Part shown: positions 37,602 to 47,134 of the stretch, piece by piece
How the letters are laid out: each line of letters begins with the position of its first letter
Numbering within the stretch: position 1 is the stretch's first letter
Assembly (NCBI RefSeq): GCF_004346925.1
Contig: NZ_CP031167.1
Location: 2,252,001 to 2,316,000, forward strand
DNA from: Stenotrophomonas sp. ASS1
GTDB taxonomy: Bacteria > Pseudomonadota > Gammaproteobacteria > Xanthomonadales > Xanthomonadaceae
DNA: 64,000 bases
Direction of reading: 5' to 3'
The notes under the pieces: model-generated
The model's database searches: none
The model's input: the letters and a program-made list of their open reading frames with translations, nothing else
Told to the model about the DNA's origin: nothing
Program-made: the position numbers and the translations under genes

Positions 37602-38817
37602 ATGATCTGCTCTTCCCGCCGCCTGTTGCCGGTAGCGATCCTGCTGGCCCTGCCGTCCGTGGCCGCAGCCGCCGGCACGAGCGACGTCTTCACCCCCAAG
37701 CTGGCGTACACCGGTGAAGCAGCTGCCACGCTCGACGGCGGCAAGCGCAGCGGCACGGCGTATGCCGGACAGCTGATGTTCGGCGCCGACGTGAACCTGG
37801 ATGCTGCGTTTGGCTGGCGGGGCGCGACGATCAAGGCCTACGGTATCAACCGCCATGGCACCAACCTGGCCAACAGCAGCACTGGCAACAGCACCTCGGT
37901 GCAGGAAATCTACGGCGGCCAGGGCACGCGCCTGGCCAACCTGACGCTTGAACAGAAACTGCTGAACGACCGACTGGTGCTGGAAGCGGGGCGCAGCGTC
38001 GCCAACATCCATCACCTCGGTTCGGAGCTGTGCCAGTACTTCCAGGGCAATTCGGCCTGTGGCAACCCGACCTACGTATTCCGCACCAGTAATTTCACCT
38101 GGTGGCCGGTATCGAGCTGGATGGCCGATGCCACGGCCTGGGTAACGCCCGATGTCTATGTGCGCGTCGGCGCCTACCAGGTCGATCCCAGCCAGGCGGA
38201 GGATGGCCAGCACGGCCTGAAGTGGAATACGAACCAGGCCACCGGCTGGATCGTGCCCTACACGCTCGGTTGGCGCAGCCCTGCTTCGGCACGACTGAAA
38301 GCCCGCTACGAACTCGGTGGCTGGCAACGGCGCCCCGGCGCTGCTCAGCGGGCAGGACTATGCGTCCCGTCGCGGCCGATCCGGTGCGTTCGCCCGCTTC
38401 GAGCAACAGCTCACCAATGATGGTGGCGGCCGCGGCCTGACCCTGTTCGGTGCGGCGCTCAAGGGCACCTCCGGCCAGTTGATCGAGGATCATTTCCTGC
38501 AGGCTGGCATGGTGCAGAAAGGCACGTTCACCAGCCGGCCGCAGGACAGCATCGCTTTCGTTGTGACCCAGCAGAAGTACAGCAGCATCGCGCTGGAGAA
38601 CCTGCGCCTTGCCCGCGCCGCGGCCGGCGGTAGCGGCACGCCGCACGGGAGCCAGGTGATGATGGAACTGAGCTATGGCATCCAGCTCACCCCACAGCTC
38701 CGGGTCGCGCCGAACCTGCACTACATCGTGCATCCGGACCAGTTCAATGAACCCGCACGCCAACGTGACCTGCCAAATGCGCTGATTGCGGGCATGCGGA
38801 TCGATTGGAGTCTGTAG
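37602..38817 (+). pseudogene. oprB: OprB-type carbohydrate-selective porin, frameshifted
   Basis: The gene starts at ATG 37602 with a signal peptide (ends VAAAAG) and OprB strands such as LEQKLLNDRLVLEAGRSVAN and NFTWWPVSSWMADATAW. At about 38320-38340 (after RLKARYELGGW) the frame changes: the first frame ends at 38420, while the OprB C-terminus (PALLSGQDYASRRGRSGAFA to the terminal RIDWSL) continues in another frame to 38817. About 10 expected residues also seem to be missing there. It is the outer-membrane member of the fructose operon. A sequencing error is the alternative to a true frameshift. Confidence 0.8.
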
Positions 38818-38885
38818 GAGAGCCTGGCCGCACTCGATTGCCGGCGACGTGAGGAGCTGGCCAGCGGCCGGCACTACCCGGGCGA

Positions 38886-39413
38886 TCAGCCCGCGGTTTC
38901 CAGCCCCTTGCCTGCCGTACCCATCCGCAGCGAGGCCAGGTACCGGCAGTACTTGCCGACGAAGATGCCGGTGAATCCGCCCGCCAGCAGCAGGTAGGCG
39001 GCACTGAAGCCAGCATTGGCAGTCAACGACGGCGACACCGCAAATGCGACTTCGAAGCCGTACTTGACCAGGAAGGTGATCAGCAGCAGCGGCAGCAGGC
39101 TGAAGTCCGCGTTGCGCCAGAGCTTGCCGGTGCTGCGGTCCAGCGTCAGCTTCAGCCGATTCAGCAGCGGCCAGGCCAGCGCGGCACCCGTGGCGATGCC
39201 GGCCAGCCACTCGCTCCAGGCAGTCAGCGACGTGCCGAAGCGATGGCTGATCGACCACGCACCCCAGGCGGCGAACAGGGCGGGCACGATCGCCAGCTTC
39301 TGCAGCGAGGTCTCCCCTGGCTTCATGGCGGCGATGCCGCGGATGATCAGGAAGGCCAGGAGCAGCCAGACCCAGATCGGCGTCTGTGCGGCGAGTTGCT
39401 GGAGCATGTTCAT
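38886..39413 (-). CDS. Conserved integral membrane protein (DUF6622-like)
   Basis: A 175-residue protein with about five membrane helices (first: PIWVWLLLAFLIIRGIAAM). The RGIAAMKPGETSLQKLAIVP segment after the first helix resembles a family of small conserved membrane proteins of unknown function. I chose the ATG at 39413 (MNMLQQLAAQ). It stands alone and converges on the porin gene. Confidence 0.75.
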   Translation of the reverse strand: MNMLQQLAAQTPIWVWLLLAFLIIRGIAAMKPGETSLQKLAIVPALFAAWGAWSISHRFGTSLTAWSEWLAGIATGAALAWPLLNRLKLTLDRSTGKLWRNADFSLLPLLLITFLVKYGFEVAFAVSPSLTANAGFSAAYLLLAGGFTGIFVGKYCRYLASLRMGTAGKGLETAG

Positions 39414-39651
39414 GAGCGGTCCCCTTGGTGAGTGGTGGCTGAGTGGTGGCGAGGCGCCCTCGCCTTGGCGCTCACTATTCGCTTCCCCCAAGGTTGCAGC
39501 CAGTGACAGCTGTCAGCCTTCGTAGGTGATGTGGCGGCGTGCCACGCTGCCAACAGCCACAGTGCGGACCCACCCGGGACACCCGCCTCATCCGCTCGGC
39601 CTGCTCGACCCGCGATACCATTGCCACAATGCCGCTGCGAGCTGATACGCC

Positions 39652-40758
39652 ATGCGCAACGATCCTGTCCGGCGCCACCTGTGTGCAGCACTACTGGCTG
39701 CCGGCTGCGGCCTGTCTGCCCGGTCTGCACTGGCGAGCCGGCGTACTTCAGGCAGCTGCAGTTCGCTGGCCGCGCTGCTGCGGGCCGAGCAGCAGCCTGG
39801 CCTGGCGGCCGTTCTGGTAGATCATGGGCGCATCGCCGCGCTAGCCACGGCGGGCCGACGCACCGTCACCCGGCCCTCACCGATTGATCGCCATACCGTG
39901 TTCGAGCTGGGATCGATTACCAAGGTGTTCACGGCGCTGCTGGTATTCCGGCTCCAGCAGCGACAGTTGCTCGACGTCACGGCGCCCATCGGCCTGTATG
40001 TGGAGGGACTGCCTTCAGAGTGGGCATCCACTTCACTGCTGCGGCTGCTGAGCCATACCTCCGGCATTCCCAATTATTTGAATGAAGACAACTTCCTGCG
40101 ATTGATGCCGACGAGTCCGCAACCCCGTGAACTGTTGGCAGGGGTGGAGCAGATGCCGCTGGAGTTTGCGCCAGGTACGCGGCATGCCTATTCCAATACG
40201 AACTACATTCTGCTCGGTCTGGCCATCGAACATGCAACCCGCATGGATTACTGGAACGTTCTCCAGAAAGAGATCCTGTCGCCGCTAGGCATGCGCGACG
40301 CGGGACCGCGCCGCTCAGAGGATCGGCGCCGGATTGCCCAGGGGCATCTATTCCAGGATGGCCAGTGGCACGACCCACCGCCCACTGCTGCGGGTTCGGC
40401 GTGGGCGGCCGGCAGCCTGTTGGCGAGCATCGATGACATGGCACGCCTTGCTGTGGCATTGGACCAGGGTCGGCTGCTACCTGATGGTGCGCTGAGGCGC
40501 ATGTGGTGCGACACGGTTCTTTCCAACGGAAGCAAGGCGGGCTGGGGGGCCGGCTGGCAGGTTGCCGATGACGGCAATGTAGTCGGTCACGGAGGCGGAA
40601 CCGCAGGCTTTACTGGGTACTTGCGGCACGTTCCTGCGCAACGAAGAACGGTCGTGGTCCTGATCAATCGTGCCGGAGACATCAATCCCCAGCGCATTGC
40701 AGAGCGCCTCGATCTTGGGATGCGCCGCTGCCCGGATTTTCAGCCGCCGCTGCTGTAA
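39652..40758 (+). CDS. Exported serine hydrolase, beta-lactamase (class C / PBP-like) family
   Basis: A 368-residue protein. The three motifs of the family are present: SITK (Ser88-Lys91), YSN (Tyr180-Asn182) and the HGGGTAG motif replacing KTG (about residue 310). The HTSGIPNY segment is also typical. Members are esterases, peptidases or beta-lactamases; no substrate can be read from the sequence. The N-terminus may be a signal peptide (LCAALLAAGCGLSARSALA). Its end overlaps the convergent MetF-like gene by 19 bases. Confidence 0.86.
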   Translation: MRNDPVRRHLCAALLAAGCGLSARSALASRRTSGSCSSLAALLRAEQQPGLAAVLVDHGRIAALATAGRRTVTRPSPIDRHTVFELGSITKVFTALLVFRLQQRQLLDVTAPIGLYVEGLPSEWASTSLLRLLSHTSGIPNYLNEDNFLRLMPTSPQPRELLAGVEQMPLEFAPGTRHAYSNTNYILLGLAIEHATRMDYWNVLQKEILSPLGMRDAGPRRSEDRRRIAQGHLFQDGQWHDPPPTAAGSAWAAGSLLASIDDMARLAVALDQGRLLPDGALRRMWCDTVLSNGSKAGWGAGWQVADDGNVVGHGGGTAGFTGYLRHVPAQRRTVVVLINRAGDINPQRIAERLDLGMRRCPDFQPPLL

Positions 40759-41609
40759 ATGCTCCGCCGATACTGCTCCACCCACTCCAGTGATGGCGCA
40801 ATGCCACCGAACGGGAAGAAGTGCGGGCTGACCGGGCCATGGGCGTCCGTCAGCCCACTCAGCAGGCGATCCATGAACACCTCCGGCCCTGCCGTTCCCA
40901 GCAGCCGGCCGATCGAGATGCCGTACCGCGCCAGCATCGATGCACTGGCACCCACGCCGCACATCGCGGCGTAGCGCGCCAGCCGCGCAATGCTGGCCGG
41001 GCCCGGCACGCCCACCAGTACCGGAACCGTGATGCCACGGGCGCGCAGCGCATCCAGCCAGGCCAGCACGATATCGGCATCGAAGGCGAACTGGGTGATG
41101 ATCAGCGGTGCCATGCCTCTCGCCTCGATGGCCTGGCATTTGCGTTCCAACACGTGCCACCGGTCCTCGGCGGTCATCACCGGATGGCCTTCCGGATGCC
41201 CGCCGATGGCCACAACCTTGATGCCGTAACGCTCAAGAAGGCCGGTCTCGATGATCGAGGTACTGTCGGCAAACGGCCCTGCGGGCGCGGAAAGATCACC
41301 GGCGATCAGCAGGCACTTCTCTACCCCCGCTTCGCTGGCGGCGCGTTCCAGGAACCGCGCAAGCGCCGCACGCGACGCGATGCGGCGGGCAGAGAGATGC
41401 GGCATCGGCTCGAAGCCGAGTTCGCGCACCGTGCGCGCGGCCGCCAGCCGGGCGTCGTCGTCCTCGCTCGCCAGGTAAGGGATCGAGATCGTCGTTCCCG
41501 GAGCGATGCGATCCGCTTCCGCGCGTAGTGCCGGCATGGCCTTCGCGCTCACTTCCAGAGAAAACGCGTTGATGAAGGCTTCCGCCCGCTGCGATCCAGG
41601 TGCAGGCAT
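40740..41609 (-). CDS. Methylenetetrahydrofolate reductase-like protein
   Basis: A 289-residue TIM-barrel protein of the MetF family. Recognisable pieces are FSLEVSAKA near the N-terminus, LLIAGDLSAP, VAIGGHPEGHP and PLIITQFAFDADIVLAWLDA, the last matching the MetF substrate/flavin site. MetF makes 5-methyltetrahydrofolate. This copy is more diverged than housekeeping MetF and may serve a methyl-transfer variant. Its ATG overlaps the LysR stop (TGATG), so they are coupled, and the methionine synthase genes are divergent. Confidence 0.82.
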   Translation of the reverse strand: MPAPGSQRAEAFINAFSLEVSAKAMPALRAEADRIAPGTTISIPYLASEDDDARLAAARTVRELGFEPMPHLSARRIASRAALARFLERAASEAGVEKCLLIAGDLSAPAGPFADSTSIIETGLLERYGIKVVAIGGHPEGHPVMTAEDRWHVLERKCQAIEARGMAPLIITQFAFDADIVLAWLDALRARGITVPVLVGVPGPASIARLARYAAMCGVGASASMLARYGISIGRLLGTAGPEVFMDRLLSGLTDAHGPVSPHFFPFGGIAPSLEWVEQYRRSIYSSGG

Positions 41610-42523
41610 CAACGCGCTCCGCCCACGTTGCCGGCAATCGGCGTGCTGTTACGCGCCAGTTCGACGAAGGCCTGCAGGTAGTCGATACCGGTATCGGCCT
41701 CGCGCGCGCCCAGGTAGATCTGCTTGGGAATGCCCTTCGCCCCCAGGCGCACCGGCACCACGTCCATGCGTGCGGCATATTCCTCCACCAGCCAGCGCGG
41801 CATGGCGGCCACGCCACGGCCGCTGGCCACCATCTGCATCATGATGTCGGTGGTTTCAATGGCCTTGTGGCGCCGCGGCGTGATGCCGGCCGGCAGCAGG
41901 AACTGGTTGTAGATATCCAGGCGCTCGAACGGTACCGGGTAGCTGATCAGCACTTCCTGGCCGAGCTGGCGCGGCTTTACGTGGTCCACCTTGGCCAGTG
42001 CATGGTCCTTGGCCACCACCAGCACCTGCTCGTAGTCGAACACGGGCACGAACTTCAGGCCCGGCTTCAGCAGCGGATCGGGCGTGACCAGCAGATCGAT
42101 CTCGTAGCCGAACAGCGCGCCGATACCGCCGAACTGGAACTTCTGCTTGACGTCCACATCCACGTCCGGCCAGGCGGCCAGGTACGGCGAGACGATCTTC
42201 AGCAGCCACTGGTAGCAGGGATGGCATTCCATGCCGATGCGCAGTGCACCGCGCTCGCCCTGTGCGAACTGGCCCAGTCGCTCTTCGGCCAGGTCCAGCT
42301 GCGGCAGCACGCGATTGGCCACCGCCAGCAGGTACTGCCCGGCCTGGGTCAGGCGCAGGCTGCGGCCTTCGCGCAGCCAGACATCGGTGCCCAGCTGCTG
42401 TTCCAGCTTCTTCATGCTGTGGCTCAGGGCTGACTGGGTCAGGTTGAGTACGCCTGCGGCGGCGGTCAACGAGCCCTGCTGCTCGACCTGCTGCACGATG
42501 CTGAGGTGGATCCGTTCCAGCAT
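41609..42523 (-). CDS. metR: LysR-family regulator, MetR-like
   Basis: A 304-residue LysR regulator. The N-terminal helix-turn-helix (GSLTAAAGVLNLTQSALSHS, about residues 17-36) with the SALSHS recognition helix, and the effector domain beginning GALRIGMECHPCYQWL, resemble MetR, the homocysteine-responsive activator of methionine genes. It is divergent from the methionine synthase operon and coupled to the MetF-like gene. A 7-bp dyad at 42580-42602 is a candidate binding site. Confidence 0.86.
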   Translation of the reverse strand: MLERIHLSIVQQVEQQGSLTAAAGVLNLTQSALSHSMKKLEQQLGTDVWLREGRSLRLTQAGQYLLAVANRVLPQLDLAEERLGQFAQGERGALRIGMECHPCYQWLLKIVSPYLAAWPDVDVDVKQKFQFGGIGALFGYEIDLLVTPDPLLKPGLKFVPVFDYEQVLVVAKDHALAKVDHVKPRQLGQEVLISYPVPFERLDIYNQFLLPAGITPRRHKAIETTDIMMQMVASGRGVAAMPRWLVEEYAARMDVVPVRLGAKGIPKQIYLGAREADTGIDYLQAFVELARNSTPIAGNVGGAR

Positions 42524-42579
42524 GACGATGAATCCCGCTCATGGATTGGTGAAGTAATACCATTTTACGTCATGGAAGG

Positions 42580-42602
42580 GCATGACTAGGATCGGGTCAT
42601 GC
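42580..42602. promoter_or_regulatory. Candidate LysR/MetR-type dyad
   Basis: GCATGAC (42580-42586) and GTCATGC (42596-42602) form a perfect inverted repeat with a 9-base spacer, in the divergent region between the LysR gene and the FMN reductase/MesX/MesD operon. It differs from the E. coli MetR site. Confidence 0.5.
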
Positions 42603-42698
42603 CTTCGGTTGCCTGCCAGCCCGGTCACCTCGCCGGCCTGCAGGACTGCGCCCCCGCAGATCGCCCGAAGGAGCTCCCCTCCTGCTGAAAGCGAACAG

Positions 42699-43280
42699 AT
42701 GACCCGCCCCCTCCGTATCGTCGCCGTCTCCGGCGGACTACAGCGCCCCTCCAGGGCTGCAACCCTGGCCGAGCACCTGCTGGACCTGATCGGCGAGGAC
42801 GTTGCCTGCGAACCGCACCTGATCGAGCTGGGTGAGCTGGCGCCGCAACTGGCCGGCGCGCTGTGGCGCTCGCAGCTGCCCGAGGCTGTGGAGCGGCAGC
42901 TGGTGGCCGTTGAACAGGCAGACGTACTGGTGGTGGCCACGCCGGTCTACCGCGGTTCGTACACCGGCCTGTTCAAGCACTTCTTCGATTTCATCCACCA
43001 GGACGCACTGGTCGACACCCCGATCCTGCTCGCCGCCACCGGCGGCAGTGAGCGCCACGCGCTGGTGATCGACCACCAGCTGCGGCCACTCTTCAGTTTC
43101 TTCCAGGCCCGCACCCTGCCCCTGGGCGTGTACGCCACCGACCGCGATTTCGCCGAGGGCCGCGTGCACAACGACGCCCTGATCCAGCGTGCACGGCTGG
43201 CGGTGCAGCGGGCGCTGCCCCTGCTTGCGCTGTCCCATCGTGCAGCGCCCGCTGCCGCCGAGGCCGCTGCAGTCCTCTGA
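42699..43280 (+). CDS. msuE: NAD(P)H-dependent FMN reductase (MsuE/SsuE-like)
   Basis: A 193-residue flavodoxin-fold reductase. The N-terminal phosphate loop is VAVSGGLQRPSRAATLAE, and VATPVYRGSYTGLFKHFFD is the family's second motif. It supplies reduced FMN to a partner oxygenase. The gene is first in the operon with MesX and MesD, and oxygen- or flavin-dependence of MesX chemistry would explain it. The ATG at 42699 begins MTRPLRIVAVSG. Confidence 0.88.
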   Translation: MTRPLRIVAVSGGLQRPSRAATLAEHLLDLIGEDVACEPHLIELGELAPQLAGALWRSQLPEAVERQLVAVEQADVLVVATPVYRGSYTGLFKHFFDFIHQDALVDTPILLAATGGSERHALVIDHQLRPLFSFFQARTLPLGVYATDRDFAEGRVHNDALIQRARLAVQRALPLLALSHRAAPAAAEAAAVL

Positions 43281-43338
43281 ATGCCGAATGCCTGCGACCA
43301 GCATTCGGATGTCACCCCCGCAACCCGGAACGCCGCCC

Positions 43339-44316
43339 ATGACGACCGACACCTTCACTTTCAGCATCACGCGCATCCCCTTCAACGAGGACTACCAGCC
43401 CGCTGACGGCACGCGCATCACCACCAACTTCGCCAACCTGGCCCGTGGCGCATCCCGCCAGGAAAACCTGCGCAACACGATCAGCATGATCAACAACCGC
43501 TTCAACGACCTGGCGCACTGGGACAACCCGAGCGCGGACCGCTACGCCGTTGAGCTGGACATCATCTCGGTGGAGATGCACATCGATGGAGCCGATGGCA
43601 GCGATCCGTTCCCGCTGATCGAAGTGCTGCGCCCGACCATTGTCGACACGCGTACCGGCGCTCGCACCGAGGGCATCGTCGGCAACAACTTCTCGTCCTA
43701 TGTGCGTGACTACGATTTCAGCGTGGTACTGCCGGCCAGCAACGAGGGAAAGGCGACCTTCGGCATTCCGGAAGGCTTCGGTGATCTTCACGGCAAACTG
43801 TTCCAGCACTTTCTGGAATCGGACGCCTACCGCGCCAATTTCAGCAAGGGGCCGGTAATCTGCATCAGCGTCTCCAGCAGCAAGACCTACCATCGTACCG
43901 AGAACCACCATCCCATCCTGGGCGTGGAGTATCGCCAGGGCGAGTTCTCCCCCACCGACCAGTACTTCGACAAGATGGGCCTGCAGGTGCGCTATTTCAT
44001 GCCGCCGGGCAGCGTCGCGCCGCTGGCGTTCTACTTCCAGGGCGACCTGCTGGGCGACTACTCGAACCTGGAGCTGATCGGCACCATCAGCACGATGGAG
44101 GCATTCCAGAAGATCTACCGGCCGGAGATCTACAACGCCAATTCCGTGGCCGGCAAGGTCTACCAGCCCAGCCTGAAGCACCAGGACTACTCCTCCACCC
44201 GCATCGTCTACGACCGCGAAGAGCGCAGCCAGCTGGCGGTCAAGCAGGGCAAATTCACCGAAGAGCACTTCATCAAGCCGTATCGCGCCGTGCTTGAGCA
44301 GTGGGCTGCCCGCTGA
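43339..44316 (+). CDS. mesX: MesX (DUF1852), methionine synthase accessory protein
   Basis: A 325-residue DUF1852 protein. Characteristic segments are FSITRIPFNEDYQPADGTRI, ARGASRQENLRNTISMINNR and the C-terminal FTEEHFIKPYRAVLEQW. DUF1852 proteins (MesX) are required for the activity of the MesD class of folate-independent methionine synthases; the source of the methyl group is not known. The FMN reductase precedes it and MesD follows after 38 bases, consistent with one operon. Confidence 0.9.
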   Translation: MTTDTFTFSITRIPFNEDYQPADGTRITTNFANLARGASRQENLRNTISMINNRFNDLAHWDNPSADRYAVELDIISVEMHIDGADGSDPFPLIEVLRPTIVDTRTGARTEGIVGNNFSSYVRDYDFSVVLPASNEGKATFGIPEGFGDLHGKLFQHFLESDAYRANFSKGPVICISVSSSKTYHRTENHHPILGVEYRQGEFSPTDQYFDKMGLQVRYFMPPGSVAPLAFYFQGDLLGDYSNLELIGTISTMEAFQKIYRPEIYNANSVAGKVYQPSLKHQDYSSTRIVYDREERSQLAVKQGKFTEEHFIKPYRAVLEQWAAR

Positions 44317-44354
44317 TCCATCGATTCCCCATTCGCCCCAGGACACAGAACGCA

Positions 44355-45389
44355 ATGTCGACGAAGAAACTGCTCCCCACCTCCACCGCCGGCAGCCTGC
44401 CCAAGCCCTCCTGGCTGGCGGAGCCCGAAAAGCTCTGGTCGCCCTGGAAACTGCAGGATGAAAGCTTGACCGAAGGCAAGCAGGATGCCCTGCGCCTGTC
44501 CCTGCAGGAACAGCAGCACGCCGGCATCGATATCGTCAGCGACGGTGAGCAGACCCGGCAGCACTTCGTTACCACGTTCATCGAGCACCTCAACGGCGTC
44601 GATTTCGAGAAGCGCGAAACCGTGCGCATCCGCAACCGCTACGACGCCAGCGTGCCGACCGTGGTCGGCGCCGTGAGCCGCCCCAAGCCGGTGTTCGTGG
44701 AGGATGCGAAGTTCCTGCGCCGGCAGACCACGCAGCCGATCAAGTGGGCACTACCCGGGCCGATGACCATGATCGACACCCTGTACGACGCGCACTACAA
44801 GAGCCGTGAGAAGCTGGCCTGGGAATTCGCGAAGATCCTCAACGAGGAAGCGAAGGAGCTGGAAGCCGCTGGCGTCGACATCATCCAGTTCGATGAGCCC
44901 GCCTTCAACGTGTTCTTCGACGAAGTGAACGACTGGGGCGTGGCCGCACTGGAGCGTGCGATCGAAGGACTGAAGTGCGAGACCGCCGTGCACATCTGCT
45001 ACGGCTACGGCATCAAGGCCAACACCGACTGGAAGCAGACGCTGGGCTCGGAGTGGCGCCAGTATGAAGAGTCGTTCCCGAAGCTGCAGACCTCCAACCT
45101 CGACATCATCTCGCTGGAATGCCACAACTCGCACGTGCCGATCGACCTGATCGAGCTGGTGCGCGGCAAGAAGGTGATGGTGGGCGCCATCGACGTGGCC
45201 TCCAGCACGGTGGAGACGGCTGAGGAAGTAGCCAACACCCTGCGCAAGGCCCTGCAGTTCGTGGATGCCGACAAGCTTTATCCCAGCACCAACTGCGGCA
45301 TGGCGCCGCTGGCCCGTGACGTGGCACGGGGCAAGCTGCGTGCGCTCAGCGAAGGGGCCAGGATCGTGCGCGAGGAGCTCTCGGCGTAA
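44355..45389 (+). CDS. mesD: Core methionine synthase MesD (short MetE-like)
   Basis: A 344-residue enzyme equivalent to only the catalytic C-terminal half of MetE, which is about 750 residues. The zinc/homocysteine site is recognisable in HICYGYG (about residue 215), LECHNSH and TNCGMAPLARDVARGKL (about residue 315), and the substrate motif in IIQFDEPAFNVF. It converts homocysteine to methionine without the folate-binding N-terminal domain. The DUF1852 gene directly upstream assigns it to the MesD family rather than archaeal core-MetE. Confidence 0.9.
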   Translation: MSTKKLLPTSTAGSLPKPSWLAEPEKLWSPWKLQDESLTEGKQDALRLSLQEQQHAGIDIVSDGEQTRQHFVTTFIEHLNGVDFEKRETVRIRNRYDASVPTVVGAVSRPKPVFVEDAKFLRRQTTQPIKWALPGPMTMIDTLYDAHYKSREKLAWEFAKILNEEAKELEAAGVDIIQFDEPAFNVFFDEVNDWGVAALERAIEGLKCETAVHICYGYGIKANTDWKQTLGSEWRQYEESFPKLQTSNLDIISLECHNSHVPIDLIELVRGKKVMVGAIDVASSTVETAEEVANTLRKALQFVDADKLYPSTNCGMAPLARDVARGKLRALSEGARIVREELSA

Positions 45390-45405
45390 CCGCTGCAAGC
45401 GATCT

Positions 45406-45436
45406 GCGTCCGGACCTCTGTGCGGGGTCCGGACGC
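45406..45436. terminator. Bidirectional hairpin terminator
   Basis: A perfect 11-bp stem, GCGTCCGGACC / GGTCCGGACGC, with a 9-base loop, between the convergent mesD gene (ends 45389) and Sel1-repeat gene (ends 45445). Confidence 0.7.
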
Positions 45437-45444
45437 ATCGGCAC

Positions 45445-46473
45445 TCAGCGCTTGCGCGTGCGCCGCTCGGGGCACTCCTTCGGATCGAACAGATCGTAGG
45501 TCTGCTTGATGGCCAGATTGCGGATCGCCCTGCGGTTTCCCTGCGCTGCAGCCTCACAGGTCCAGTAGATATCCTCTTCCTGGTCCTTGGGCACCCCGCG
45601 CCCGATGGAGTACAGGTATCCCAGCTCGGCCTGTGCAGGCGCGTAGCCCGCCATTGCCGCCTTGCGATACAGGTCGGCGGATCGGGCCTCATCCTTCTGT
45701 ACGCTGATACCCTTGGCATACATCAGGGCGAGCCTGGTCTGCGCCTCCACATCACCGCCATCGGCAGCCGCTGTGAATGCTTCAACCGGGCCAAACGCGC
45801 CGGGCGTGTCCATCTCGGCACACCACACCTCGTTCTCCTTGCGATTCAGGCACAGCTCCAGACGGGCCTCCTTGACTCCCGCTAGGCCGAGCTCCTGCAC
45901 GGCTGCCCTGGCATACCACTGCATGGCCTGGGCCTCGTCTTTCGTGAGGCCGGCGCGTCCCTTCTGATAGAGATTGGCAAGGCTGTACTGCCCGGCCGGC
46001 GAGCCGAGTTCAGCGGCTCGGCGGAGCCACAGGACAGCCTGGGCATCATCCTGCTGCGGGCCCAGGCCCTGCAGGTACATGATCCCGAGATCGGACTGTG
46101 CGTCCGCATTGCCCTGATCGGCAGCCTTGCGTACCCAGTGCAGGGCCTGAGCGGAATCCTTCGGCACGCCATTGCCTCGCAGATACAGCACACCCAGCAT
46201 GGACTGTGCCGGCGCATAGCCCTGATCGGCCGCCTTGCGGTACCAGTCCGCTGCCTTCGCTGCGTCCCTGTCGACGCCTGCGCCGCGCAGATACCTGTCC
46301 CCAAGTTCATTCTGGGCTTCCGCGTTGCCGGTCTTCGCCGCAGCCATCACGCGATCCCGCTCGGCTGCGTTGTCATTGCCAAGCGCAGGCGTGCTGCAGG
46401 CCAGGGCAGCCAGTCCCGCACAGAGTGCGACGCGCCGCAGGGCGCCAATCCATTCTTCCGTGAACGTCTGCAT
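45445..46473 (-). CDS. Exported Sel1-like TPR repeat protein
   Basis: A 342-residue protein with a signal peptide (ALCAGLAALACSTPALG) and about six Sel1-like repeats of 36 residues. Clear copies contain AADWYRKAADQGYAPAQSML, ALHWVRKAADQGNADAQSDL, VLWLRRAAELGSPAGQYSLA and DLYRKAAMAGYAPAQAELGY. Sel1 repeats mediate protein contacts. The C-terminus is basic (CPERRTRKR). Partner unknown. Confidence 0.87.
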   Translation of the reverse strand: MQTFTEEWIGALRRVALCAGLAALACSTPALGNDNAAERDRVMAAAKTGNAEAQNELGDRYLRGAGVDRDAAKAADWYRKAADQGYAPAQSMLGVLYLRGNGVPKDSAQALHWVRKAADQGNADAQSDLGIMYLQGLGPQQDDAQAVLWLRRAAELGSPAGQYSLANLYQKGRAGLTKDEAQAMQWYARAAVQELGLAGVKEARLELCLNRKENEVWCAEMDTPGAFGPVEAFTAAADGGDVEAQTRLALMYAKGISVQKDEARSADLYRKAAMAGYAPAQAELGYLYSIGRGVPKDQEEDIYWTCEAAAQGNRRAIRNLAIKQTYDLFDPKECPERRTRKR

Positions 46474-46587
46474 TCTTGATCAACTCCAGATGGATGCCGC
46501 AGGTAGACCCGGCAGGTGCCTCGATCAGCAAGTGATCGGGGCCGGGGGCGGCATTATAGGTGCGCGCAGGACCACGTGGCCGAGGTT

Positions 46588-47043
46588 CTATCTGGGTAGC
46601 GGGCGTGCCTGCTCCTGCGCTCGCGACATCGCAGGGGTCCGTCTCAGCGCCAGCGCCTCCTTGATCCGGCCCATCTCACGCGACCCGGCCTCGGCCAGGC
46701 GGCGGGCCTGCTGCCGCTGCTCCCGCGTGAGCGCGGAAGGTGGTGGAGTACCGGCATCCAGCAGCCGCGCCACCGCATCGCGCAACCGCAACTGCGGGCA
46801 AAGCCGGGCGGCACACCATCGCTCGGCGTAGCGCTTGGCCTGGCGAGCATTCACGGCGGCCACGACCTTGGGCTGGGGTAATTTCCGCGCGGCGAGGAAC
46901 AGGCGGACGCCGAGCACGGCATGCGGCACGACGTTGGCCACACAGCGGCCGTTCCACCACAGGTCCCAGCGATCACCGCTCTGCACCCAGCCGGAGGGCC
47001 GGCGGGTCGTCATGAAATCGGGAGGGCTGGAGGGCGAATGCAT
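46588..47043 (-). CDS. Hypothetical basic protein
   Basis: A protein of up to 151 residues that I do not recognise. It is rich in Arg and Ala, with a tryptophan-rich start (GWVQSGDRWDLWWNGRCVAN) followed by predicted helices (VAAVNARQAKRYAERWCAAR). No membrane segment or signal peptide. A start at ATG 47013 (MTTRRPSG) would remove the first 10 residues. There is no clear ribosome site for either start. High GC makes spurious ORFs common, so this is tentative. Confidence 0.5.
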   Translation of the reverse strand: MHSPSSPPDFMTTRRPSGWVQSGDRWDLWWNGRCVANVVPHAVLGVRLFLAARKLPQPKVVAAVNARQAKRYAERWCAARLCPQLRLRDAVARLLDAGTPPPSALTREQRQQARRLAEAGSREMGRIKEALALRRTPAMSRAQEQARPLPR

Positions 47044-47134
47044 GGCCGGAAGAATACGGTCGGCCGTCGCATGGACTGAGATTGCGGAGTGGCGCTGGCA
47101 ACCTCACAACGCTTCTGCCGCAGCGAAGCCCTCT

